64,000 bases of DNA. Source: Pseudomonas frederiksbergensis. Its GTDB lineage: Bacteria > Pseudomonadota > Gammaproteobacteria > Pseudomonadales > Pseudomonadaceae. The notes under the pieces were generated by a model, which saw only the letters and a program-made list of their open reading frames with translations, was not told the DNA's origin and ran no database searches. The position numbers and the translations under genes are program-made. Positions 43,873 to 52,564 of the stretch are shown here, one piece after another. Positions within the stretch are counted from its first letter, which is position 1; each line of letters opens with the position of its first letter. The stretch is from assembly GCF_000802155.2 (NCBI RefSeq), contig NZ_JQGJ02000006.1:248001-312000 (forward strand), given 5' to 3'.

Positions 43873-46800
43873 TCAACCCTCCGGCAGTGCGCCCGTCCGT
43901 GGCGGGGCCGTATCGTTGTAATCATGATCACACTGATACCAAGGGTGGTAGACCTGCCACGCTTCATCGCCCCTGGCATTGACGATCTTGACCAGGCGCC
44001 CCGGCGGGTCGTAGAACTGCTGGTCGTGATAACCGTGCTCGCGCAGTGACGCGTCGTTGATGTAGTGCCAGGCATTGGCGAAGTAGGGGCGATAGACCCG
44101 GGTGACCAGGCCCTTGTTGTTGTACTCGACCCGTTCGCTGACGCGCCAGCGCGGGTCGGCTTCAAGTTGTACTGGCTTGCCATCCTCGCCAAGCTGCAAG
44201 GTGCCATCCTCCGCCACGGCATAGGCTTTTCCGGGTTCGACCAACTGCTTGCTTTGCAGGGGGCGACCAAAGCCATCGATTGCGCTCAGGGCGATGCGGA
44301 TCTGCTGCAAGGGATCGTCCGGGTAGCGATCGGCGCTTAGCACGACACTGTGAGCCGGTTCCCGGGCCGCTGCCTGGATCAGCGCCCAGAGCTGTTCCTC
44401 ATCGGCGCTCCGGGCTTTGTTTTGGGCCAGGCGAACCCGCGCCGAGGCCCGGATGTGACCACTGGGCAGCAGGTATCGGGCAGCGATCCAGCCGTCACGT
44501 TGTGTCGATGACACTTGAGCGGGCGCAAGCAAGCCCATCCAGCTCAGATACTCGACGCGCACGGCGCTGGCGATCCTGTCCAGGGTTGCCTTGGGGTTCG
44601 CTATGGCGTAGGCCGGTGACAGGTCTTCAGGAGGCAGATGATCCTCGATGGCACCGAAGCCCACCGGAACACCGTTTTCGGTGCCGTGGAACGTCACGCC
44701 CAACGGCACGCCCTTCGGTCCGTACAGCGCTTGCTGGATGTTCTCGTTGGCATCAATGATTTTGCGCGGCAACAGCGAGTGATAGTCGTATTCGACGTGG
44801 GTGGTACAACCGTCCGGGAGCCGTACGGCGGTGGCCATCAAATGAAACTCGTCGTAACTGACCGAGGTGATGCCGTGGCTCCGGGTCTCTTGTAATTGGC
44901 TGATGCCGAAGAAGCCTTCCAGCGACAGGTATTGGGGAAAACCGATTTTCTTGGACCAGAGATTTCGGGCCTCGTCCTTTTTCGAATCTTCAAGCAGGAA
45001 CAGCGCCATGGGCTCGAAGCCGATCGTTTCCAGTTGTTCGCGAATGTCGAACGGTTCAGGCACCACGTCGTAGGCGCTCAACGCCTGCTCGTCGAATTCG
45101 GCGATTTCCAACGGGCCGCGCAGGGCCTGGAACAGGATCTTGTCCGACGCGTCATGCTCGTACGCCTGTTCTTCGAGGGCGATCAATACCCGGGCGGTTG
45201 TCCATGACTCCGAGCTCTGGTGCTCGACGAAATGTTCGTAGCTGACCTGTTCCGGGCGCAGCCCATCCGGGAGTGTGCCTTTGGCGCGTTGCAGTCCGTT
45301 GGTCCGGGCGCGCCAGGGCAGGCCCAGTCGTTGGCGTTGTCCTTCTTCATCGATGAGCTGTATATATTCGGCGCGGCTTTCAGTCAGGTGATACACCTGC
45401 TGCTGTTCGTCATGGGCATCGCCCCACCAGATGTTGTCGTACTCATCATCGAAGGGTGGCGCATCGTCCGCAGTGAGGCGGCGGGCGTAATGGACGACGA
45501 AACCGTGAGTGAGTTGACCATAGTTGTTCCAGCCCAGACTGATGGTGTGTTGGGCTTGCGGGTCGTTGATGAAGCCATCGTACTGGTAGCTGACCGCTTC
45601 CAGCGCCAACACCAGCAAGCTCTTCTGGTTGGCATGAGGTTGGCGCAACAGGTAGCGTTGTTGCGTCACGGTGTACGGCTCGAGCATGTCGATCGATTCG
45701 GCGTGATGGGCCTCGCTGCGCAGTACGTGGCCAGCCAAGGCATAGGCCATTTCCCGGGCGGTCTCGGGGTCGAGATCGAGGATTTCGTCAGCGCTATCCA
45801 GATCATGGAATCGGGTCAGGAGCGTGGGCCCCAACGGTGGGGCGTCGGGGTCGCCTTCGAAGCAGTCTTTAAGGGGCTGGTCGATACTCCGTCCGGTGTG
45901 GAACCACGTCTTGACCAGCACCGGAGCGGTAAAATTCTCGTCTGTTTCGCTGGGGGGCATTTCGCTGTCGAGCTGATATAACCGACCAAAGCCGCGGAAC
46001 TCGCGGTGATAGCTGTCGTAGTCGCCTTCGAAATAACCGAAGTACTGGGTCAGGCAGTTACCGGTGATCTCATCGAGCTGTTGCTGGCGCGTCACCAGTG
46101 ACAAGGCCATGGGCAGGTAGCAATCCAATGGTTCGTCGTTCGCCACACGCTGTGCTTTTTCATCCAGCCAGAACTGCGCACTGCTGCGGTACGCCAGGGT
46201 GCTGCTGCAACCCATGTTGTTGTTCGTGGCGCTGAGCAGGTAAGGCCGCGCCGTGACGAAATCGTAGCGCCAGTGCCTGGGTTTCATATCCGGCGTGGCA
46301 TGGGGCACGCTCAGGATCAGGCTCGCACAACCCAAGCCTTGCAGGTCGGCCAGGGTGACTTGGCAGAGACTGTCATAGCGCAGGCCATCGGGCCAGGGCA
46401 CCCGCAACGCCACCTGATCCAGGCCATTGCCACCGTGGTTCAGGTAGATTTCAAAGCAATCGCTTTTCAGATAAATCAACGCCGGCGCCCCGGAGCCATC
46501 CAGATCGGCGATCCGCACCCGATCGACATCGAACTCGTCGTATTGGAAGGGCAGGGCACTCATGACAAAACCTTCGCCGAAACGCCCATGCCCGAGGTTG
46601 GGCCAACACTTGATTTCGTTGAAGCGGATGCGGCACAGCTCGGTGGTGTCGCTCCCCAACAGATTGCTGAACAGCACCAGTTCGCTGCGCACATCGCTGA
46701 ACAGTGGCAGGGTGCTGTCCGGTTCATGGGCAACGTCCACACCCGCGGCGAACCCCTCTTCGCGAAGGTTTGCGTAGAGCCGCACGCTTTTGGGTCCGAT

Positions 46801-48324
46801 CATGGCCAGCGAGCGCAATCCATCGCCGATCAGGTCGCCCAACTGTGCGGCCGGGTGCAGGAACTCCGTGGGGAAGCGCTTGAAGTCGGTGAACGTAGAC
46901 CAACTGCGGTCCGGATTCAGTGTGTAAAAACCGTACATGCCGGGTTGGGCGATGACCCAATTGAGCCGGCCGCTGCCGGTCAGGTCGGTAAGCAACTGCA
47001 TGGCCACCGAGTTATCGGCGGCGACAGGAATGCTCGGCAGCAGTGACCAAGGGCCGTAGCCGATGGCCTCGCTGTCACCCTCCGTGGCGCGTTCAGGCTC
47101 GCGGTAATACCAGCCATTGCTGTAACGGCACAAAAAACCGGGCACCCCTTCTCCGTAAAGGTCGACACACTGGTAGCGCAGGCCGTCTTCCAGGGCGGGC
47201 ATGGTCTCCAGGGCAAAAAACGCCTTGGGTTCGAGGTCAGGTTCGAAGTCGGGGTAGTGGAGTTCTATCGGTGCGGAGTACTCGAACCGATCCTCGGCAT
47301 CCCAGTCTTGATAATGGGCAGCGGTCAACAGGCTATAGCCCAGCTTCGTCGGTGTGTATTCCAGCAACAGTCGCCGCACGAGGGCCGGTTCGGCGTCGGC
47401 AGGGAAGCGATGAAACATCAGCACCTGATGACACAGTCGCCGTGTCCCTGTTTCAAAACCGTACCGGTACGCGTGGAATGGGTCCTCGCGCAGCAGCCAG
47501 GCGTCTTCGTCGACAGCTGTCCATCCGGGTTTTCCGTCGAGCTGGAGGGTACGCTGGCCGTAGTCGAACAAAAGATGAAAGTGCCAGTCCCGGTCGGCCG
47601 GGTCCTCTTCTTCGAAGCAATAGAAGGTTTCGCTGGCCGTGGCGTTGCCATAGCACACCCGGATCAGGTATCGCTGGGCGCTGTAGTCATGGGGGCCGTC
47701 GGAAGGAGCCGGGTCTGCCGCATACTCGTAATAGATGTGCTCGCCCAATGGGCTGACTTCCTCCAACAACAGCCATTCGGTAATGCGTAGGGCGTTCTTG
47801 GGGTCGGCGATGCGCGATTTGTCGCTGTGGCCATAGCAATACAAGTTCCCGTTACTGCCTTGTACTCGCCAGAACGAAGGCTGGCCGCCGTCGGGCATCC
47901 ACAGCTCGTAAATGTCGAATGTACTTTCCACCCTGGGGTAATAGCGCACCACCGTATAGGTCATTTCGCTTCGCCCCGGGAGCGTGCGCGTCACATGTGT
48001 CCCGTGGTCGGGCCAACGATCCACTCCGTCGGGGCCCACCATGACATCGTCTTCCTGGTAATGCGGCACGCCTTTGCTGGTTTTACGAGCGATGCTGGGA
48101 ATCGGCAGTTGCATGCCAATACCGAACGTGCCGTTGCCGCTCTGGCTGTTGTATTGCAGAACCAGGCCCGGTGTCAGGTGACGGGCGCTCGACACGGGCA
48201 GGGGTAACTCAAACGAGGCTGCGCCCCGCGTACCCACCGGACCGAGGCTGTTGCCGATCGTTGCGATTGACGCGCCGCCAGCGATGGTGGGCGTGATGAT
48301 CTGGAGGGGTGCTTGCTCTGCCAT
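43873..48324 (-). CDS. Tc toxin TcB subunit (SpvB / TcdB middle domains)
   Basis: This is a 1483-residue TcB protein, of normal length for TcdB/TcaC. The N-terminal SpvB domain (about 20-330) opens IITPTIAGGASIATIGNSLG and then GTRGAASFELPLPVSSARH. VCBS/FG-GAP-like stretches in the middle (VRIADLDGSGAPALIYL, LADLQGLGCASLIL) mark the TcB beta-propeller that docks to TcA. TcdB_midN/midC regions and RHS-like strands build the cocoon with TcC. The ATG at 48324 (MAEQAPLQIITP) with AAGGGA upstream is preferred to an earlier start at 48381. A perfect 20-bp lux-box-like palindrome is centred 84 bases before it. No signal peptide, as usual for Tc proteins. Confidence 0.95.
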   Translation of the reverse strand: MAEQAPLQIITPTIAGGASIATIGNSLGPVGTRGAASFELPLPVSSARHLTPGLVLQYNSQSGNGTFGIGMQLPIPSIARKTSKGVPHYQEDDVMVGPDGVDRWPDHGTHVTRTLPGRSEMTYTVVRYYPRVESTFDIYELWMPDGGQPSFWRVQGSNGNLYCYGHSDKSRIADPKNALRITEWLLLEEVSPLGEHIYYEYAADPAPSDGPHDYSAQRYLIRVCYGNATASETFYCFEEEDPADRDWHFHLLFDYGQRTLQLDGKPGWTAVDEDAWLLREDPFHAYRYGFETGTRRLCHQVLMFHRFPADAEPALVRRLLLEYTPTKLGYSLLTAAHYQDWDAEDRFEYSAPIELHYPDFEPDLEPKAFFALETMPALEDGLRYQCVDLYGEGVPGFLCRYSNGWYYREPERATEGDSEAIGYGPWSLLPSIPVAADNSVAMQLLTDLTGSGRLNWVIAQPGMYGFYTLNPDRSWSTFTDFKRFPTEFLHPAAQLGDLIGDGLRSLAMIGPKSVRLYANLREEGFAAGVDVAHEPDSTLPLFSDVRSELVLFSNLLGSDTTELCRIRFNEIKCWPNLGHGRFGEGFVMSALPFQYDEFDVDRVRIADLDGSGAPALIYLKSDCFEIYLNHGGNGLDQVALRVPWPDGLRYDSLCQVTLADLQGLGCASLILSVPHATPDMKPRHWRYDFVTARPYLLSATNNNMGCSSTLAYRSSAQFWLDEKAQRVANDEPLDCYLPMALSLVTRQQQLDEITGNCLTQYFGYFEGDYDSYHREFRGFGRLYQLDSEMPPSETDENFTAPVLVKTWFHTGRSIDQPLKDCFEGDPDAPPLGPTLLTRFHDLDSADEILDLDPETAREMAYALAGHVLRSEAHHAESIDMLEPYTVTQQRYLLRQPHANQKSLLVLALEAVSYQYDGFINDPQAQHTISLGWNNYGQLTHGFVVHYARRLTADDAPPFDDEYDNIWWGDAHDEQQQVYHLTESRAEYIQLIDEEGQRQRLGLPWRARTNGLQRAKGTLPDGLRPEQVSYEHFVEHQSSESWTTARVLIALEEQAYEHDASDKILFQALRGPLEIAEFDEQALSAYDVVPEPFDIREQLETIGFEPMALFLLEDSKKDEARNLWSKKIGFPQYLSLEGFFGISQLQETRSHGITSVSYDEFHLMATAVRLPDGCTTHVEYDYHSLLPRKIIDANENIQQALYGPKGVPLGVTFHGTENGVPVGFGAIEDHLPPEDLSPAYAIANPKATLDRIASAVRVEYLSWMGLLAPAQVSSTQRDGWIAARYLLPSGHIRASARVRLAQNKARSADEEQLWALIQAAAREPAHSVVLSADRYPDDPLQQIRIALSAIDGFGRPLQSKQLVEPGKAYAVAEDGTLQLGEDGKPVQLEADPRWRVSERVEYNNKGLVTRVYRPYFANAWHYINDASLREHGYHDQQFYDPPGRLVKIVNARGDEAWQVYHPWYQCDHDYNDTAPPRTGALPEG

Positions 48325-48398
48325 GCTTTTTATCCCTTGACCCGCGCCAGGCCTGATTCCTGGCCACGATGAGAATGCCAAGGGCGAGCTGGGATGTA

Positions 48399-48418
48399 AC
48401 CTGTCAGATCTGACAGGT
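48399..48418 (-). promoter_or_regulatory. Perfect lux-box-like palindrome before tcB
   Basis: ACCTGTCAGATCTGACAGGT, a perfect 20-base dyad with CTG-N10-CAG, identical in layout to lux/las boxes. Centred 84 bases before the tcB ATG. A CATTCT -10-like hexamer lies near 48372-48377 on the minus strand, about the distance expected for an activator at -42.5. It is the best copy of the family. Confidence 0.65.
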
Positions 48419-48481
48419 CGATGGGTACATCCGATAAACGGTTTTCCCCCGCCGGGTCAGCAGGGAACCGGACACATGTTC

Positions 48482-48519
48482 AAAAAAAAAGGCCGGTGAG
48501 CTTGTCGCCCACCGGCCTT
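48482..48519 (-). terminator. Terminator of the fumarase gene
   Basis: On the minus strand AAGGCCGGTG/CACCGGCCTT stem with a GGCGACAAGCT loop, then nine T. It lies 23 bases past the fumarase stop. Confidence 0.9.
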
Positions 48520-48541
48520 CTTCAGAGCGCTGGAGTGCCTG

Positions 48542-50065
48542 TTACTGCACTTCCACCGCCAGGCTTTCGCTGATCTTCTGCTGCCAGATCGCCGGGCCGG
48601 TGATGTGCACCGACTCGCCCTTGCTGTCGACCGCAACGGTCACCGGCATGTCCTTGACCTCGAACTCGTAGATCGCTTCCATCCCCAGTTCGGCGAACGC
48701 CAGGACCTTGGATTTCTTGATCGCCTGGGCCACCAGGTAAGCAGCACCGCCTACGGCCATCAGGTACACGGCCTTGTTGTCCTTGATCGCTTCGATCGCG
48801 GTCGGGCCGCGCTCGGATTTGCCGATCATGCCCAACAGGCCGGTCTGTTCGAGGATCTGGCGGGTGAATTTGTCCATCCGCGTGGCGGTGGTCGGACCGG
48901 CCGGGCCGACCACTTCGTCACCCACCGGGTCGACCGGGCCGACGTAGTAGATGAAGCGGCCCTTGAGGTCCACCGGCAGGGTTTCGCCCTTGTTCAGCAT
49001 TTCGACCATGCGCTTGTGCGCCGCGTCGCGGCCGGTGAGCATCTTGCCGTTGAGCAGCACGGTTTCGCCCGGTTTCCAGCTCTGCACGTCTTCTGGGGTC
49101 AGGGTGTCGAGGTTCACGCGACGGGCCGATGGGCCGGCTTCCCAGACGATTTCCGGGTAGGCGTCCAGCGGTGGCGCCTCCAGCGAGGCCGGGCCGGTGC
49201 CGTCGAGCACGAAGTGGGCGTGACGGGTGGCGGCGCAGTTGGGGATCATGCACACCGGCAGGGACGCGGCGTGGGTCGGGTAGTCCATGATCTTCACGTC
49301 GAGCACGGTGGTCAGGCCACCCAGGCCCTGGGCGCCGATGCCCAATTGGTTGACCTTCTCGAACAGCTCCAGGCGCATCTCTTCGATACGGTTTTGCGGG
49401 CCGCGGGCCTTGAGCTCATGGATGTCGATGGATTCCATCAAGACTTCCTTGGCCATGACCGCGGCTTTCTCGGCGGTGCCGCCGATGCCGATGCCGAGCA
49501 TGCCCGGTGGGCACCAGCCGGCACCCATGGTCGGAACGGTCTTCAGGACCCAGTCGACGATGGAGTCGGAGGGGTTGAGCATGGCCATCTTCGACTTGTT
49601 CTCGGAACCGCCGCCCTTGGCCGCCACGTCCACTTCCACGGTGTTGCCCGGGACGATGGAGTAGTGGATGACCGCCGGGGTGTTGTCCTTGGTGTTTTTG
49701 CGCGCGCCTGCCGGGTCGGCGAGGATCGATGCGCGCAGGACGTTTTCCGGCAGGTTGTAGGCGCGACGCACGCCCTCGTTGATCATGTCGTCCAGGCTCA
49801 TGGTCGCGCCATCCCAGCGCACGTCCATGCCCACGCGCACGAACACGGTCACGATGCCGGTGTCCTGGCAGATCGGCCGATGGCCGGTTGCGCACATGCG
49901 CGAGTTGATCAGGATCTGTGCCATGGAGTCACGGGCCGCCGGCGATTCTTCACGCAGGTAGGCTTCGTGCATCGCCTGGATGAAATCCACGGGGTGGTAG
50001 TAGGAAATGAACTGCAGGGCGTCGGCAACGCTCTGAATCAGGTCGTCTTGCTTGATCACGGTCAT
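48542..50065 (-). CDS. Class I fumarate hydratase (4Fe-4S)
   Basis: This is a 507-residue iron-sulfur fumarase of the FumA/FumB type, converting fumarate to malate in the TCA cycle. The N-terminal domain carries the cluster-binding regions with cysteines in GHRPICQDTG, MGAGWCPPGMLGIGIGG and SLPVCMIPNCAATRHAHFVL. The C-terminal fumarase beta domain (from about 330) has VGPAGPTTATRMDKF. AGAGGAG precedes the ATG by eight bases. A long 12-base inverted repeat lies in the leader region. A terminator follows. Confidence 0.95.
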   Translation of the reverse strand: MTVIKQDDLIQSVADALQFISYYHPVDFIQAMHEAYLREESPAARDSMAQILINSRMCATGHRPICQDTGIVTVFVRVGMDVRWDGATMSLDDMINEGVRRAYNLPENVLRASILADPAGARKNTKDNTPAVIHYSIVPGNTVEVDVAAKGGGSENKSKMAMLNPSDSIVDWVLKTVPTMGAGWCPPGMLGIGIGGTAEKAAVMAKEVLMESIDIHELKARGPQNRIEEMRLELFEKVNQLGIGAQGLGGLTTVLDVKIMDYPTHAASLPVCMIPNCAATRHAHFVLDGTGPASLEAPPLDAYPEIVWEAGPSARRVNLDTLTPEDVQSWKPGETVLLNGKMLTGRDAAHKRMVEMLNKGETLPVDLKGRFIYYVGPVDPVGDEVVGPAGPTTATRMDKFTRQILEQTGLLGMIGKSERGPTAIEAIKDNKAVYLMAVGGAAYLVAQAIKKSKVLAFAELGMEAIYEFEVKDMPVTVAVDSKGESVHITGPAIWQQKISESLAVEVQ

Positions 50066-50101
50066 GAGTCGCGCTCCTCTCTAAGACGGGAACATTCAAT
50101 A

Positions 50102-50143
50102 AGGTGCCGTCCGCATGGGTGCATCGGTCGACGGACGGCACCT
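50102..50143 (-). promoter_or_regulatory. Twelve-base perfect inverted repeat before the fumarase gene
   Basis: AGGTGCCGTCCG and CGGACGGCACCT arms, 18 bases apart, 37-78 bases before the fumarase ATG. A hairpin here in the leader RNA, or an operator, is possible. Its role is unknown. Confidence 0.5.
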
Positions 50144-50382
50144 CTTAAGGCACGCCGGGCATGCTGGCGCGACGCTAAAAAGGCGCGGCAGTATATCGCA
50201 GGCTGGGAACACTGTGGGAGCGAGCTGCCTTTGTGGCGAGGAGCATCCAAAAACTGCGTCGATCTGGGCCATTGCTTTGACGCCATTTTTCTGATCCAGA
50301 ATTGAATGGTCATTTGTCGAACACGCCACTAAAGTGGCGTCTGGCCTGTAGCGTAGGACCGTTCTGTCAGTTCCCCTTTCCC
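50144..50382. other. Gap before the diguanylate cyclase gene
   Basis: No gene seen. It contains REP-like half elements (GTGGGAGCGAGC at about 50215 and TTTGTGGCGAGGA at about 50231) and a small CGCCACT/AGTGGCG dyad near 50325-50340 that could lie near the rightward promoter. Confidence 0.4.
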
Positions 50383-51504
50383 ATGGTGAGTCACCGATTG
50401 ACCCATAACGCCATTCAACGTCTTTTGCTTAAACGTTTCGCCCTCGCAGCCACGACTTATGCACTGGCGCTGGTGTTGCTGTGGCTGGCGTTCTTCAGCG
50501 GCCATTACCTCGACTCGTTGCGTGGCGTCGTCATCGGCACGCTGTTGGTGGTGTTGTGCCAGGCTGGCTTGTTCGCACTGTTCATTACCGACCGCAACCT
50601 GCGCTTCGCCGACCCCAGCCTTACGGAAGTACAAGTCTGGATCGGCCTTGGCTGGCAGACCTGGATGATGGCGCACCTGGACCAGGCCCGCGGCGTGTTC
50701 CTGGTGTTCTATGTGCTGATCCTGCTGTTCGGGCTGTTCCACCTGACGCGGCGGGCCTTCGTGCGCTGTGCGACGCTGGTGTTCATCAGCTTTACCGGGA
50801 TCACCCTGTGGGATGGTTATTTCTTCCAGCTTCCCGATCCGACGTTGGCCGGCTTGCAAGTGTGCGTGTTGTTCATCGTGCTGGTGTGGTTGGTGCTGTA
50901 TGCCCGCTATGTCCAGACCTCGCGCCAACGCATGCGCCAGCGCCGGTTTGCATTGCAGGCGCACCAGGACACGTTGCGCGGCATGATGCGCCAGCTCGAA
51001 GACCTAGTGGCGACCGACGAACTGACCGGCCTGTTCAATCGCCGCCATTTCCTGCGCCTGGCGAGCCGTGAACTCAATACCCTCAGGCCCGGTGTCGCCC
51101 ATGGCCTGGCCTTGATCGACCTGGACCACTTCAAGCGCATCAACGATTTGCACGGCCATGCCGCGGGCGACCAGGTGCTCCAGGCCTTTGCCGGCGTCGC
51201 CACGGCCTGCCTGCGCGAAGGTGACGTGCTGGCCCGATACGGTGGCGAAGAGTTCGTCATGTTGCTGCCGGCCTGCGACCCTTCCCGGCTGACGGTCTGT
51301 TGCGAGCGCTTGCGGTTGGCGTTCACCGAAGTTGAGCTGATCGACCTGCCGGTCGGTAACCTTAGCCTGTCGGTGGGCATGACGATGTTGGAAATGGGCG
51401 ATGACCTGGACAGCGCCTTGCAGCGCGCCGACCAGGCCTTGTACCGTGCCAAGCGAGACGGCCGCAATCGTTGTGCCGCCGCTTGGGAGAATGTCGATGC
51501 CTGA
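50383..51504 (+). CDS. Membrane diguanylate cyclase (GGDEF)
   Basis: This is a 373-residue protein with six hydrophobic helices in residues about 20-190 and a C-terminal GGDEF domain (from about 205). The active site reads RYGGEEF and the inhibitory site REGD stands five residues before it, so an active, product-inhibited c-di-GMP synthase is likely. ATDELTGLFNRRHFL opens the domain as expected. The ATG at 50383 begins MVSHRLTHNAIQRLLLKRF; a longer frame starts at 50302. It overlaps the ferredoxin-reductase gene by eight bases. Confidence 0.92.
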   Translation: MVSHRLTHNAIQRLLLKRFALAATTYALALVLLWLAFFSGHYLDSLRGVVIGTLLVVLCQAGLFALFITDRNLRFADPSLTEVQVWIGLGWQTWMMAHLDQARGVFLVFYVLILLFGLFHLTRRAFVRCATLVFISFTGITLWDGYFFQLPDPTLAGLQVCVLFIVLVWLVLYARYVQTSRQRMRQRRFALQAHQDTLRGMMRQLEDLVATDELTGLFNRRHFLRLASRELNTLRPGVAHGLALIDLDHFKRINDLHGHAAGDQVLQAFAGVATACLREGDVLARYGGEEFVMLLPACDPSRLTVCCERLRLAFTEVELIDLPVGNLSLSVGMTMLEMGDDLDSALQRADQALYRAKRDGRNRCAAAWENVDA

Positions 51505-52444
51505 GTTGAAAGTCGCAGGCCAGCAGTGGTCGGTGACGGTGGGCAGTAACCTGTTGGATGCGTTGAACCAGGCTGGCGTGGCGGTGCCCTACAGTTGCCG
51601 TGCCGGCAGTTGCCATGCGTGCCTGGTGCAATGCCTGAGCGGCGACGTGCGCGACAGCCGACCCGACGCCCTGGCCCCGGCGCAGCGCGATCAAGGCTGG
51701 CGCCTGGCGTGCCAATGCCAGGTAGTCGAAGACGTCCACATTCATACCTTCGACCCGCAACGCGACGGCCAGGCCGCCGAGGTCGCGGCGGTGGATTGGC
51801 TGGGCGCCGACGTGCTGCGCCTGCGCCTCATCCCGGAACGACCGTTGCGCTATCGGGCCGGACAACACCTGGTGTTGTGGGCCGGTGATGTCGCCCGGCC
51901 GTATTCCCTGGCGAGCCTGCCCGAGGAAGACCGCTTCCTGGAGTTTCACCTGGATTGCCGCGCGCCCGGGCAGTTCATCGATGCGGCGCGGCAACTGGAG
52001 GCCGGCAGTCCGATCCGCCTCGGTGAACTGCGCGGCGGGGCGCTGCATTACGATCCCGACTGGCATGAAAAGCCGCTATGGCTGCTGGCCTCCGGTACGG
52101 GCCTTGGGCCGTTGTTTGGCATCTTGCGCGAAGCGTTGCGCCAGCAGCATCAAGGTGAGATTCGGTTGATTCATGTGGCGCGCGATGCTGCGGGGCACTA
52201 CCTGGACAAACCCCTGGCGGCATTGGCGGCCAAGCATTCGAACTTGAGCGTCGAGTTGCTGACCATCGCCGAAGCCACGGGCGCCCTCGCGCAACTGCGC
52301 CTGGCTTCGCGCCAGACCCAGGCGCTGCTCTGTGGTCATCCGGATTGGGTCGAGGCGTTTGCCAAGCGCTTGTACCTGGCGGGGTTGCCACGCAATCAGT
52401 TGCTGGCGGATGTGTTTCTTACCCGGGATAAATCTGCCGGCTGA
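51497..52444 (+). CDS. 2Fe-2S ferredoxin/FAD-NAD(P)H reductase
   Basis: This 315-residue electron-transfer protein has a plant-type ferredoxin domain at the N terminus (cysteines in CRAGSCHAC and RLACQC; C-x4-C-x2-C-xn-C), followed by an FAD-binding barrel (RPYSLASLPEE) and an NAD(P)-binding domain (ASGTGLGPLFGIL). The order matches CDP-6-deoxyglucoseen reductase and aromatic-oxygenase reductase (BenC-like) proteins. No oxygenase partner is nearby. It overlaps the cyclase gene by eight bases, so the two are cotranscribed. A bidirectional terminator follows. Confidence 0.9.
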   Translation: MPELKVAGQQWSVTVGSNLLDALNQAGVAVPYSCRAGSCHACLVQCLSGDVRDSRPDALAPAQRDQGWRLACQCQVVEDVHIHTFDPQRDGQAAEVAAVDWLGADVLRLRLIPERPLRYRAGQHLVLWAGDVARPYSLASLPEEDRFLEFHLDCRAPGQFIDAARQLEAGSPIRLGELRGGALHYDPDWHEKPLWLLASGTGLGPLFGILREALRQQHQGEIRLIHVARDAAGHYLDKPLAALAAKHSNLSVELLTIAEATGALAQLRLASRQTQALLCGHPDWVEAFAKRLYLAGLPRNQLLADVFLTRDKSAG

Positions 52445-52514
52445 TCCATCGCTTTCTCGAGCCTGCTCGCGAACGCGACAGTCCAAACACACCGCTTTCC
52501 AAAGCCAGAAACCA

Positions 52515-52546
52515 AAAAGCCCCGCCATTCACATGGCGGGGCTTTT
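52515..52546. terminator. Bidirectional terminator between reductase and pyruvate kinase genes
   Basis: AAAAGCCCCGCCAT/ATGGCGGGGCTTTT, a long perfect stem with four-base loop and A/T runs on both sides, between two convergent genes. Confidence 0.92.
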
Positions 52547-52564
52547 GTTTTCAGCAGCCGATCA

